A stretch of 64,000 nt of DNA, taken from NCBI GenBank assembly GCA_039201605.1, contig JBCCRO010000020.1:29856-93855 (forward strand). The letters are read 5' to 3'. The position numbers and the translations under genes were made by a program. Position 1 is the first letter of the stretch; each line of letters starts with the position of its first letter. Below are positions 1-8,416 of this stretch, in pieces. Below the pieces are notes generated by a model. The model was given only the letters and a program-made list of their open reading frames with translations, searched no databases and had not been told where the DNA came from. This DNA is from CADEDH01 sp039201605 (GTDB lineage: Bacteria; Actinomycetota; Acidimicrobiia; Acidimicrobiales; SZUA-35).

Positions 1-1
1 C

Positions 2-460
2 GGGCCGGGATGGCTGGCCTACCTGCCGGTCGAGGCCGACGGGTCGCGGGTGTCGGTGGCCGTCCTCGACGAGGACAGCGGCGAGACCACGGTCTACTCG
101 GTGCTCGACGGCACCTACGACCTCGGCCACCTCTTGGCCGACGTCGGCCGGGGCCGGCTGTGGTTCACCGCCCTGATCCCCAACGGGCAGCCCATGATCT
201 CCTTCGGTGAACCCGCAGGCGCCCACGGCGCCCACGACGGGCCGTCGCAGTGGCTCAGCCTCGATCTGGAGACCGGTCAGGTGTCCGGGTTGGCCGAGAC
301 CGAGCCGAGCAACGTGCGCGATTCGGCGCTGTGGGCCGACGGGCTCCTGCTCGAGTCCAACCCCGACGGCCTGATCCTGCCCTTCGGTGGACAGGAGCCG
401 GTGCTCACGTCTCGGGTGATCACCGAGATCGCCTCCACCCCCGGCGTGCTCGAGCCGTAG
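2..460 (+). CDS. Hypothetical protein, 5' end outside window
   Basis: The frame is open from the window edge to a TAG stop, giving the last 152 residues of a longer protein. I do not recognise a family. The visible part is soluble, rich in Trp, Gly and Asp, and carries phrases such as VLDEDSGETTVY and SLDLETGQVSGL, which resemble the strands of TolB or WD40-like beta-propeller proteins. A nearby gene at 2287-3561 has similar DLGTGEV phrases, so the two may be functionally related; this is inference. An internal GTG at position 50 could be called as a start, but open codons run upstream of it. Confidence 0.6.
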   Translation, partial: GPGWLAYLPVEADGSRVSVAVLDEDSGETTVYSVLDGTYDLGHLLADVGRGRLWFTALIPNGQPMISFGEPAGAHGAHDGPSQWLSLDLETGQVSGLAETEPSNVRDSALWADGLLLESNPDGLILPFGGQEPVLTSRVITEIASTPGVLEP

Positions 461-479
461 CGGCCGACACCGGGGACGG

Positions 480-782
480 CTAGAGCTCCCCCGACAGCTG
501 GGCCGGGTCGAAGCCCTCGAGGGTGCCGACGCCACGGAAGACGTGGGACCGACCATCGGACCGGACCAGGATCGCCGGTCCGCTGAAGTGGCCCTCGGGG
601 CCGTCCATGTCGAGATCGTACGGCTCCTGGCGGAGCCGCCACGTCTCCGACGACCGATAGACCAGCTCCCAGTCGACGTCGTCGGTGGTGTCGCGCACGG
701 CCACCACCAGGTCGCCGCCGGTCGGGGGCACGGCGAGCCCCGAGGTCCACAGCGAGGTGATCATGAAGCGGCAATGGCGCAC
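480..782 (-). CDS. Small hypothetical protein, downstream of OmpA-type lipoprotein
   Basis: A 100-residue reading frame starting at GTG (782), or 94 residues from the ATG at 764. Composition is protein-like, with well-spaced Trp and Tyr (WELVYRSSETWRL) and an acidic centre. It has no signal peptide or membrane segment and no family I recognise. It lies 32 bp downstream of the OmpA-type lipoprotein on the same strand, so the two are probably co-transcribed. No clear ribosome binding site separates the two candidate starts. Confidence 0.5.
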   Translation of the reverse strand: MRHCRFMITSLWTSGLAVPPTGGDLVVAVRDTTDDVDWELVYRSSETWRLRQEPYDLDMDGPEGHFSGPAILVRSDGRSHVFRGVGTLEGFDPAQLSGEL

Positions 783-814
783 GAAGGCAGTGTGGCAGTC
801 GGCTCGGGGGGCCG

Positions 815-1540
815 CTACTTGCCGACGATGATCTCCACCCGGCGGTTCTGGGCCCGGCCGACCTCGTCGTCACCACCGTCGGGCAGGGTGTTGGGGGCGA
901 TGGGCTGGGTCTCGCCGTAGCCGAGGGCCCCGATCTCCTGCTCGGCCGGGACCCGCTCCCGGAACCACAGCGCCACGCCGGTGGCTCGTCGCACCGACAG
1001 GTCGTAGTTGTAGGAGGCGTCGCCGACCGAGTCGGTGTGACCGGCCACCTCGATGAGGCCGGCGTGGCCGCGCTCCTGCATGGCGGCCAGTACCTGCTCG
1101 AGGATGTCGAGCGCTTCGGGTCGGAGATCGGCCCGGTCGAAGTCGAAGAGCACCGTGCCCGAGACGGTGTAGATCGTCTCCTCCGGGGTCTCGGTCACCT
1201 CCACCTCCTCGCTGGTGATCTGGGGCAGCTCGATGGTGATGGCGTCCGGGAAGCGGATCACGGGGATGTCGGGGGCCTCGGTGATGTCGATGTCGATGTC
1301 GATGTCGTTGACGATGTCGGGGATGGTGAAGTCGGGGGCGTTGAGATCGATCTCCGACAGGTCGATGTCGTCGAGGTCGACGTCGACGTCGATCGAGCCG
1401 TCGGTCTGCTCTTCGATGTCGTCGATGAGCTGGTCGGCCTCGGCGCAGCCGGCCGCCACCAGGAGCGTGGTGAGGACCAGCACGAGTGCCGTCAGGGGGC
1501 GACGGGGCCGGCGGGGGTGGGCGGGGTTCAGCGTGGACAT
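815..1540 (-). CDS. OmpA-family lipoprotein with Asp-rich linker
   Basis: 241 residues. A lipoprotein signal peptide ends in a lipobox VAAGC (Cys32), so the protein should be membrane-anchored and face outward. Residues about 35-85 are an unusual acidic tract of repeated DID, DVD and DLD units. The C-terminal half is an OmpA peptidoglycan-associated domain, shown by LFDFDRADL, GHTDSVG and the terminal RAQNRRVEIIV. It should tether the membrane to peptidoglycan non-covalently. I chose the ATG at 1540 because AGGGAGG lies 8 nt before it; an in-frame upstream start at 1570 lacks one. The acidic tract is encoded by a GATGTC hexamer repeated four times (positions 1283-1306). Confidence 0.88.
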   Translation of the reverse strand: MSTLNPAHPRRPRRPLTALVLVLTTLLVAAGCAEADQLIDDIEEQTDGSIDVDVDLDDIDLSEIDLNAPDFTIPDIVNDIDIDIDITEAPDIPVIRFPDAITIELPQITSEEVEVTETPEETIYTVSGTVLFDFDRADLRPEALDILEQVLAAMQERGHAGLIEVAGHTDSVGDASYNYDLSVRRATGVALWFRERVPAEQEIGALGYGETQPIAPNTLPDGGDDEVGRAQNRRVEIIVGK

Positions 1541-1619
1541 GGGAAACCTCCCTGTTCGGAGCCTCGTCAACGCTAGACGGGGCTCCGAGGCCAGGGAGGT
1601 CGCCTCGGGGTCATCGATG

Positions 1620-1823
1620 TCACGGCAGGCCGTCGATCAGCCCTCGGGCACCCGGTCGGGGCCCGACGGCAGGCCCTCGATCAGCCTTGGCGCCGGTGAA
1701 GGCGTCGGAGACGTTCACCTCGACGTCGCCGGTGTCCTCGCTGATGATGAACACGAACAGCTCGTCGTCGAGTAGGTCGAGCGGGGCCGTCTTTCGGCTC
1801 TCCAGACTCCTCCGCGGCGGCAA
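1620..1823 (-). other. Possible gene remnant between OmpA and membrane protein genes
   Basis: This 353-bp gap (1541-1894) holds one weak minus-strand reading frame of 67 codons with a TTG start. The stretch LLDDELFVFIISEDTGDVEV looks like real protein, but its C-terminal part is Pro/Arg/Gly-rich and contains a 19-bp sequence (GGCAGGCC-CTCGATCAGCC type) duplicated at 1624 and 1668. I read it as a decayed fragment more than a functional gene. Confidence 0.25.
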
Positions 1824-1894
1824 CCGAGGGCGGGTCTCCGACGGGCTGCGGCCGGCCCGAGACCGCAGGCCTCCGCTTGCTACCCTCGGGCGCC

Positions 1895-2260
1895 GTGGAC
1901 TTCCTGCCTCTGCACGACTGGTGGTCGTGGGTGATGGTGTCGACCAACGCCGTGGCGGGCGTCTGGGCCCTCACCGCCCACTACCGGCCGGCCGTCCGTC
2001 ACCGGGCGATGTGGATCGTCACCATCGTCGCCCAGGTGTCGGTGGCGGTGCAGGCGGTGCTCGGCGTGCTCGTGCTGCAGGTCGACGGCCGTGACGTCGA
2101 TCAGCTCCACGTGATCTACGGCTTCGTCGCTCTGGCCGCCATCGGGATCCTCTACAGCTACCGGCAGCAGATCATGGAGTGGCAGTACCTGCTGTACGGG
2201 TGCGGCGGACTGTTCTTGATGGGCATGGGTATCCGGGGCATGATTTTGTCGCCGGTCTGA
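1895..2260 (+). CDS. Small integral membrane protein, four helices
   Basis: 121 residues with four predicted membrane helices (about residues 8-28, 41-63, 75-92 and 99-119) and short polar loops, including RQQIMEWQ between helices 3 and 4. I do not recognise the family. The start is the GTG at 1895: TACCCT lies exactly 8 nt upstream, the spacing seen for many genes here, so the message is probably leaderless. An upstream TTG at 1877 lies before this box and is unlikely to be used. The gene ends 26 bp before the next membrane protein, which probably shares its transcript. Confidence 0.7.
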   Translation: MDFLPLHDWWSWVMVSTNAVAGVWALTAHYRPAVRHRAMWIVTIVAQVSVAVQAVLGVLVLQVDGRDVDQLHVIYGFVALAAIGILYSYRQQIMEWQYLLYGCGGLFLMGMGIRGMILSPV

Positions 2261-2286
2261 TCGAACGTCCGGTGGGAGCCCAGCCC

Positions 2287-3561
2287 ATGCCGAAGGCAGC
2301 CGAATCGACCCAGCCGAGCGAGTCCGAACCCTCGATCGAGCTGCTGGCGCCCGAGACGAAGGGCCTCGGGGCGGAGCCGATCACCAGCTACGAGTCGGTG
2401 TCCACCGGCACCGACGGCGACAGCATCTTCGGTCGACCGTGGGTGGTGGTGCCGCTGTCGATACTGGCGATCGTGGTGGCCCTCACCGTGATCTCCCGAC
2501 CGGGCCCACCGGTCGAGGAGCCCGCCCCGCAGACCACCCTGCCGCCGCCGACCACCGTCGCCCCGAGCGACTCCGTCGGGGCCGGCGTCGCCGTCGACGC
2601 CACACGACCGATGCCGCTCTTCGGCGGCAACCTGCCCTCCGATCTGCCCGGCGTGATCAGCGGCTACGACGACGACGGGTCGCTGGTCGTCATCGATCGG
2701 GAGGCCGAGGGGCCGACCGAGCACGTGCTGGGCGTGAGCCTCACCGACACCGCCCCCGCCACCGTGGTCATGGTGGACGGGGCACCCCCGGTCGGTTTCG
2801 TCCAGGAGCTGGTGTTCAACGGCCGTCAGCTGGAATTCCGGGTGTCGCGAGACGACCCCGATCCCTCGATCGCCCTCACCGAGATCATCCCCGACGCCTC
2901 GGTCGACGTGCTCTTCCTCTACCGGGGCAACAACGTGACCCAGGTGGTGTCGGCCATGGCCCCGGCGTCGGCCGCCTCGGCTCCCGACGGCGCCCCCGAC
3001 CTGCTGTCTACCGAGGTGTGGGACGTGCCCGGGCACCCCAACGTGATCGGCCAGTGGAACGGGGCCCTCGTGGTGGAGCGTGCCGGGTCGGTCTGGTTGC
3101 TCGACGCCGCGGGTACGGCGGTCGATGTGGCCGACGGTCAGGTGCTGTCCTACGACGGCAAGCACCTCGCTCGACTCGACTGCGACGGCCCGGTGGCCTG
3201 CACGATCAGGGTCGGCCCGCCGGACGCCCCCGACCGTTATGCGGCGCCGCTTCCCGAGGAGTTGACCCCGCTGGGCCAGGACCTGTGGGCCTCCAGCGTG
3301 GCGGTGTCGCCCGAGGGCGACCGACTGGCCGTCGTCGTCCGCGAGGGTGGCCTCTCCCAACCGATGGTGATCGACCTGGGGACGGGCGAGGTGCAGAAGC
3401 TGCAGGAGATCATCCGGCATGACTCCCCGCTGGTGTGGTCGCCGGACGGCGAGTGGCTCGCCTACCGTGTGCTCGACGACATCAAGGTGTGGCGGCTGTC
3501 GGCCCAGCGTTCGTGGCTGATCCCGGTCGATCGGGAACTCCAGACGCTTCTCTGGCGTTAA
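2287..3561 (+). CDS. Membrane-anchored protein with beta-propeller-like ectodomain
   Basis: 424 residues. The N-terminal 55 residues are hydrophilic and should be cytoplasmic, followed by one membrane helix (VVVPLSILAIVVALTVI), a Pro/Thr linker and a large extracytoplasmic domain. Phrases SPEGDRLAVVV, VIDLGTGEVQKL and WSPDGEWLAYRV are typical of WD40-like or TolB-type propeller blades. The ATG at 2287 was preferred over an earlier in-frame codon because that one lies within the preceding gene, and GGGAG precedes this ATG. Function is unknown; a ligand-binding or scaffold role at the membrane is a guess from architecture. Confidence 0.75.
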   Translation: MPKAAESTQPSESEPSIELLAPETKGLGAEPITSYESVSTGTDGDSIFGRPWVVVPLSILAIVVALTVISRPGPPVEEPAPQTTLPPPTTVAPSDSVGAGVAVDATRPMPLFGGNLPSDLPGVISGYDDDGSLVVIDREAEGPTEHVLGVSLTDTAPATVVMVDGAPPVGFVQELVFNGRQLEFRVSRDDPDPSIALTEIIPDASVDVLFLYRGNNVTQVVSAMAPASAASAPDGAPDLLSTEVWDVPGHPNVIGQWNGALVVERAGSVWLLDAAGTAVDVADGQVLSYDGKHLARLDCDGPVACTIRVGPPDAPDRYAAPLPEELTPLGQDLWASSVAVSPEGDRLAVVVREGGLSQPMVIDLGTGEVQKLQEIIRHDSPLVWSPDGEWLAYRVLDDIKVWRLSAQRSWLIPVDRELQTLLWR

Positions 3562-3644
3562 GGGGAGGCGGCGAGCGAGGCCGATCGCGCCGTCCGCCCC
3601 CGCCGCTTGCAGTACCAGTCCATCCGAGAGTGAGGCCCGAGGCC

Positions 3645-4655
3645 GTGATCAAGTCCTACGTGCAGCGCAAGGCCCTCGAACGTCTACCCGCCCCCGTCCT
3701 CGACGCCGCAGGCAAGGCGGTGCTCAAGGCCGTCGACAGCGCCGTCGAGCAGCGCTGGGAGGACGCCCTGGAACGGGCGGCCAACGCCGCCGGTGAGACC
3801 ATCGACGAGCGGGTGAAATCGGTCCACAAGTCGTTCAGCCGGGAGTTGACCGGCATCGGGGCCGCCACCGGAGCCGCCGCCGCCTTCCCCGGCCTCGGCA
3901 CCGCCAGCGCGGTGTCGATCCTTGCCGGCGAGGTCGGGTGGTTCGCCTTTCGGGCCACCGACCTGGTGATGACGCTGGGCGCGGTCTACGGCCACACCGA
4001 CGCGACGGTCGAGGAACGGCGGGCCTGGGTGCTCTCGGTGCTGGCCTTCGGTGACAAGGCGGCCGAGGAGTTCGCCGTGCTGCTCCAGGGCGTGAGCCGG
4101 GACACCGCCATCCGCAGCGGCAAGGTGGGCGCCGTGGTGGCCGGCATGCTGCAGGGCGACGTGGCCACCGTCGACGCGCTGCGTCGGATCAACACCACCC
4201 TGGCGGCTCAGGTGATGTCGCGTTACGGGTCCCGCAAGGGGATCGCCTTCATCGGGAAGCTGCTGCCCTTCGGCGTCGGCGCCGTGGTGGGCGGCGGGGC
4301 CAATTGGGCTCTCACCCGCGCGCTGTCGCACCAGACCCGCAAGTTCTTCGACGGCTACCACCTGGTGGTGGTGCCGCCGCCCCCCGCCGCACTGCCGCCG
4401 CCTCCGGCCGAGTTGCCCGTGGCCCCGACGGCCTCGACGCCGCCCCCGCCGACCGTCGCCGGCGAATCGGCGGCGCTGTCGCTGGACGACGTGCTGCCGC
4501 CCAAGTCGTCGACCCCGCCGATGCCACCGGCGCCCTCCGCGCCCTCGGCCGATGGGGCCGACGTGGGCCCGCTCGACGATGCGCCCTCGATCGACGATGT
4601 CCTGCCGCCGGAGGACGATGTCCTGTCGACGCCCCCGCCCCCCAACGGCGGCTGA
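3645..4655 (+). CDS. EcsC family protein
   Basis: 336 residues. Residues about 60-240 match the EcsC family: a Gly/Ala-rich hydrophobic stretch (FPGLGTASAVSILAGEVGWF), then RATDLVMTLGAVYGH and later GKLLPFGVGAVVGGG. The molecular role of the family is not established. The last 90 residues are a low-complexity Pro-rich tail with two copies of SxDDVLPP. The start is a GTG, chosen because the EcsC homology begins within a few residues of it and GAGG precedes it. The gene stands alone, about 80 bp after the propeller-like membrane protein. Confidence 0.8.
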   Translation: MIKSYVQRKALERLPAPVLDAAGKAVLKAVDSAVEQRWEDALERAANAAGETIDERVKSVHKSFSRELTGIGAATGAAAAFPGLGTASAVSILAGEVGWFAFRATDLVMTLGAVYGHTDATVEERRAWVLSVLAFGDKAAEEFAVLLQGVSRDTAIRSGKVGAVVAGMLQGDVATVDALRRINTTLAAQVMSRYGSRKGIAFIGKLLPFGVGAVVGGGANWALTRALSHQTRKFFDGYHLVVVPPPPAALPPPPAELPVAPTASTPPPPTVAGESAALSLDDVLPPKSSTPPMPPAPSAPSADGADVGPLDDAPSIDDVLPPEDDVLSTPPPPNGG

Positions 4656-4732
4656 ACCGTCCGACCCCCGTAGCGCGGTGGTCCGGTGCTCGACGGCTCG
4701 ATGACGTGGTGGCCGGGCGGCCCGGTGGGGGC

Positions 4733-5899
4733 TCAGGCCGAGCGGTCGAAGCTGTCGGCCCGGGCCGACAGGTTCTCGATGCGGGTCTCGATCCCGCGGG
4801 GCACCTGGATGCCGGCCAGGTTGAAGATGCGGGCCCAGCGATGGGCCCAGTCGTGGCGGCGCAGGGCGAGCTGGGTGGAGGCCACCCGGCGGGCCTGGTA
4901 GTCGCCGGTGACCAGCTCGTCGATCATCTCCACCGCGGCGGCGGCGTCGGTCGGCATGTCGCGGACGACCGTCTCACCGACCACCCGCTTCTGCAGGCCC
5001 TCGTCGGGCGGTAGACCGATCATGTGGGCTCCCGCCGCCAGGGCCTCCCACAGCCGACCGGGGATCTCCCGCTCGCCCCGGGTCACCTCGGGCATGTTGG
5101 ACTTGGCGAAGCTGGTGAGGGCCACGTTGGTCCGGGCGTAGGTGTCGCCCAGGTTGGCCCGGTGCTCGGTCTGGTCGGGCACGATCGCTCCGGACATCGT
5201 GTCGTAGATGTAGAGCCGGGACGCCTTGCGGGACCACTGCAGCAGGTGCTCGTGGAGCTCGGGATCACGGCGGCCGATGCCGAGCACGTCGATCGGTCGG
5301 GGCTGGTCGGGGCCGGAGGGGGAGAAGCGGCCGGTGTCGACGGCGAGGGGGACGTAGTGGACCGGGGTCGGCGTCATCTCCGACAGGATGCGCGCCCCGG
5401 CGTCCATGCCGACGTGGAGCGAGTCGAGCAGGCCGAAGGCCTCGTAGCGGGCCTGGCGGCGATCGAGGTCGGACGCCCACACCTCGGGCAGCCAGGCCAG
5501 CAGGTGGGCACAGGCGTGACGGACCTCGGGCAGCCGCTCCAGGAGCGGGAGATCCCAGTTGGTGAAGCCGACGAACACCCCGACGTCGTAGTGCTCCCGG
5601 GGCAGCTCGATGCGGGGCGCAGCCGAGCGGATCGACGGCGTCGGCGGGAGGGCGACGCCGCTGTGGGCCAGTCGCCGCAGCTGGCGACCGGCGAGGCGGC
5701 GGGCCCGGACCCGACGGTCGCCGGGGGAGGCGTCGATCGATACGACGTCGGCTCCGGTGGCGGCGGCCAGGGTCTCCTCGGCTTCGAGGAAGGAGATGTA
5801 GGCAGGCTGCCGACCGAACCCGTCGGGCCGGTCGCGCTGACTGATGATGAGAATGCTCGGTTCCGAGCTCGATTCGGTGTCGCTCATGGGAGTACCCAC
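4733..5899 (-). CDS. Glycosyltransferase-like protein (GT-B, family 4 type)
   Basis: 388 residues starting at GTG (5899), or 384 from the ATG at 5887. The N-terminal half has a Rossmann-like start (SILIISQRDRPDGFGRQ) and the C-terminal half has the features of a glycosyltransferase group 1 domain: VPLAVDTGRFSP, DVLGIGRRD and RLWEALAAGAHMIGLPPDEG, the Glu-containing donor-site region. It probably transfers a sugar from a nucleotide donor, substrate unknown. TACCGT lies 5 nt before the GTG, so a leaderless message is possible. It stands alone and is separated from pckG by a strong terminator. Confidence 0.75.
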   Translation of the reverse strand: MGTPMSDTESSSEPSILIISQRDRPDGFGRQPAYISFLEAEETLAAATGADVVSIDASPGDRRVRARRLAGRQLRRLAHSGVALPPTPSIRSAAPRIELPREHYDVGVFVGFTNWDLPLLERLPEVRHACAHLLAWLPEVWASDLDRRQARYEAFGLLDSLHVGMDAGARILSEMTPTPVHYVPLAVDTGRFSPSGPDQPRPIDVLGIGRRDPELHEHLLQWSRKASRLYIYDTMSGAIVPDQTEHRANLGDTYARTNVALTSFAKSNMPEVTRGEREIPGRLWEALAAGAHMIGLPPDEGLQKRVVGETVVRDMPTDAAAAVEMIDELVTGDYQARRVASTQLALRRHDWAHRWARIFNLAGIQVPRGIETRIENLSARADSFDRSA

Positions 5900-5949
5900 G
5901 CCACACGGTAGCCAGTCGACGGCGGCAACTGCCCGTCGCCTGGGTCTAA

Positions 5950-5997
5950 CCGCCCCCGAACGACGGACCGATGGCCCAGCCGGTCGTTCGGGGGCGG
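5950..5997 (-). terminator. Strong stem-loop after pckG
   Basis: A perfect 15-bp inverted repeat (arms 5950-5964 and 5983-5997, arm CCGCCCCCGAACGAC) encloses an 18-nt loop. It begins 14 nt past the pckG stop on the minus strand. There is no T-run, as is usual for actinobacterial terminators. Confidence 0.8.
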
Positions 5998-6010
5998 CGA
6001 GAGAGGTTTC

Positions 6011-7849
6011 TCAGCCCTCGATCGAGGCCTTCGCCGCCTGGTCGACGGCCTGCTCCAGGGTGTCGAGGCGAGCGGCCAGCGCAGCCGGCAGACGATCGCC
6101 GAAGGTGGCGTAGTGGTCTCGGATCAGGGAGATCTCGTGCTTCCAGCCCTCCGGGTCGACCTCGAGCAGCTCGGCCATGGTCTCCAGCGGGAGATCGAGG
6201 CCGGAGGTGTCGATCCCGTCGACGGTCGGGACACTGCCGATCGGGGTGCTGACGGCTCCGGCCTCGCCGTCGAGTCGGTCGAGCACCCACTTGAGCACCC
6301 GGGAGTTGTCGCCGAAGCCGGGCCACAGGAAGCCGCCCTCGTCGTCACGTCGGAACCAGTTGACCCAGAACAGCTCGGGCAGCTTGTCGCCCTCGCCCCT
6401 CGCCTTGGCGTCGGTCCCGATCTGGAGCCAGTGGGCGAAGTAGTCGGCCATGTTGTAGCCGCAGAAGGGCAGCATGGCGAAGGGGTCGAAGCGGACCTGG
6501 CCGGTGGCGCCGGCGGCGGCCGCCGTCTTCTCCGAGCTCATCACCGAACCGAGGAACACCCCGTGCTCCCAGTCGTCGGCGTGGGTCACCAGCGGCACGT
6601 TGGTGGCCCGGCGACCCCCGAAGAGAATGGCCGAGATCGGCACGCCCTTCGGGTCCTCCCACTCGGGCGCCATCGACGGGCACTGCCCGGCGGGGACGGC
6701 GAAGCGGGCGTTGGGGTGGGCGGCCGGGGTGTCGGACTCCGGCGTCCAGGGCTGACCCTTCCAGTCGGTGAGGCGGGCCGGCGGCTCGTCGGTCATGTCC
6801 TCCCACCACACGGTGCCGTCCTCGGCCAGGGCGACGTTGGTGTAAACGCTGTTGCCCGAGAGGGTGGCCATGGCGTTGGGGTTGGTCTTGGCCGAGGTGC
6901 CGGGGGCGACACCGAAGAAACCGGCCTCGGGGTTGATGGCGTAGAGCTGACCGTCCTCGCCGAACTTCATCCAGGCGATGTCGTCGCCGATCGTCTCGAC
7001 CTCCCAACCGGGGAGGGACGGGATCAGCATCGCCATGTTGGTCTTGCCGCAGGCCGAGGGGAAGGCGGCGGCGATGTAGCGCTTCTCGCCGTTCGGTGGG
7101 GTCACGCCGATGATCAGCATGTGCTCCGCCAGCCAGCCGTCGTCCCGAGCCATGGTGGACGCAATGCGGAGGGCGAAGCACTTCTTGCCGAGGAGGGCGT
7201 TGCCGCCGTAGCCGGAGCCGTAGCTCCAGATCTCGGAGCTCTCGGGGAAGTGCACGATGTACTTGTTCTCCCCGTCGCAGGGCCAGGGCACCTCGGTCCG
7301 GCCGTCGACGAGGGGGTAGCCCACCGAGTGGACGCAGGGGACGAAGTCGCCGTCGCCCAGCACCTCGAGGGCGCCGGCGCCCATGCGGGTCATCGTCCGC
7401 ATCGAGGCGGCGACGTAGGCGGAGTCGGTCAGCTGCACGCCGATGTGGGCGATGGGGGAGCCGAGCGGGCCCATCGAGAACGGCACGACGTACATGGTGC
7501 GACCGCGCATCGAGCCGGTGAACAGCTCGGTCATCTCGGCCTTCATCTCGGCCGGGTCCCGCCAGTTGTTCGACGGACCGGCCATGGCCTCGTCCTCGCA
7601 ACAGATGAAGGTGCGCTCCTCGACCCGGGCGACGTCGGCCGGATCGCTGAGGGCGAGGTAGCTGTTGGGGAGCAGCTCGTCGTTGAGACGGGTGAAGGTA
7701 CCGGTGGCGACCAGGCCGGCCGCCAGCTCGTCGTACTCCTCCTCGGAACCGTCGCACCAGTGGATCGAGTCGGGCTGGAGGATGTCAGCCCAGTCACTCA
7801 CCCAGCTGAGAAGCTTGGCGTTGGTCGTTGGTGTGGAAAGAAGGGTCAT
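6011..7849 (-). CDS. pckG: Phosphoenolpyruvate carboxykinase (GTP)
   Basis: 612 residues, the usual length for the GTP-dependent family (EC 4.1.1.32), which interconverts oxaloacetate plus GTP and phosphoenolpyruvate plus CO2 in gluconeogenesis or anaplerosis. Diagnostic stretches are FPSACGKTNMAML (P-loop with the reactive cysteine, around residue 265), GDDIAWMKFG (metal and substrate site), NPNAMATL and NWFRRDDEGGFLWPGFGDNSR near the C-terminus. The ATG follows GGAG by about 10 nt. It is monocistronic, with its own terminator. No unusual substitution was seen in the motifs. Confidence 0.97.
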   Translation of the reverse strand: MTLLSTPTTNAKLLSWVSDWADILQPDSIHWCDGSEEEYDELAAGLVATGTFTRLNDELLPNSYLALSDPADVARVEERTFICCEDEAMAGPSNNWRDPAEMKAEMTELFTGSMRGRTMYVVPFSMGPLGSPIAHIGVQLTDSAYVAASMRTMTRMGAGALEVLGDGDFVPCVHSVGYPLVDGRTEVPWPCDGENKYIVHFPESSEIWSYGSGYGGNALLGKKCFALRIASTMARDDGWLAEHMLIIGVTPPNGEKRYIAAAFPSACGKTNMAMLIPSLPGWEVETIGDDIAWMKFGEDGQLYAINPEAGFFGVAPGTSAKTNPNAMATLSGNSVYTNVALAEDGTVWWEDMTDEPPARLTDWKGQPWTPESDTPAAHPNARFAVPAGQCPSMAPEWEDPKGVPISAILFGGRRATNVPLVTHADDWEHGVFLGSVMSSEKTAAAAGATGQVRFDPFAMLPFCGYNMADYFAHWLQIGTDAKARGEGDKLPELFWVNWFRRDDEGGFLWPGFGDNSRVLKWVLDRLDGEAGAVSTPIGSVPTVDGIDTSGLDLPLETMAELLEVDPEGWKHEISLIRDHYATFGDRLPAALAARLDTLEQAVDQAAKASIEG

Positions 7850-7916
7850 GGCTCGACTCCGTTGTCAGGGCCATGCGGAGATCTTCAGTTGTCAGCGGGG
7901 AAGACGTCCACGGTGG

Positions 7917-8156
7917 CTAGCTGGCTGATTCATCCACCCATTCGGGAGTGGCCATGTCGGTCTCGGAACCGAGGCGGAGGGCCGTGGCCCGGTCCGCATC
8001 GTCGAGCTCGAAGATCACTCGCTGTCCAGGACGCAGCATGCGAAAGACCGAGCCTTCCAGAGCCCCGGCGGCGAGGTCGTACTCGTTGAGATCCGATTCC
8101 GACAGGATGACACCATCCTGGGTGATCGGGTCGTAGAGCTTGATGACGCCTTGCAC
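7917..8156 (-). CDS. Divergent cold-shock-domain protein
   Basis: 79 residues. The pattern MQGVIKLYDPITQDGVI, EYDLAAGALEGSVFRMLRPGQRVIFELDD follows the cold-shock fold (GxVKxF start, then a terminal GQxVxFxxx strand), but the aromatic RNP1 and RNP2 residues that stack on nucleic acid are mostly missing, so single-strand RNA binding may be altered. The start is the GTG at 8156, which follows AGGAAAGGAG by 6 nt. A likely -10 box (TATCGT on the minus strand, 8206-8211) gives a leader of about 45 nt. The family call is by pattern only. Confidence 0.65.
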   Translation of the reverse strand: MQGVIKLYDPITQDGVILSESDLNEYDLAAGALEGSVFRMLRPGQRVIFELDDADRATALRLGSETDMATPEWVDESAS

Positions 8157-8416
8157 AGGGGACTCCTTTCCTGACCTCGGTCGGTCGGGTCCAAGGGACG
8201 CCGAAACGATACTGCACTGAACCGAACAAGCGGTTGGTCTAGACAACAGTACGGGTCCCATCACAATCGGTGAAGGATTGGAGCGCTCTCATCTGCAATG
8301 CGAATAGTGGCATCTGTCACTCCTATTGGTATTGCGCAATTTTTGCGGGCGGTCCGTTGACGCGCCCGTCCCGGTCGATCACCCGGCGCACCGTCGGGCG
8401 CCGGTAGCGTGCTGAC

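Noticed and set aside
6113..8089. 658-codon plus-strand open frame opposite pckG
   Set aside because: Shadow frame rich in Gly, Val, His and Leu; pckG motifs on the minus strand are unambiguous.
8327..8350. ATTGCGCAAT palindrome with T-run as a terminator
   Set aside because: The stem is only five weak pairs and no gene ends just before it on either strand; left as unexplained.
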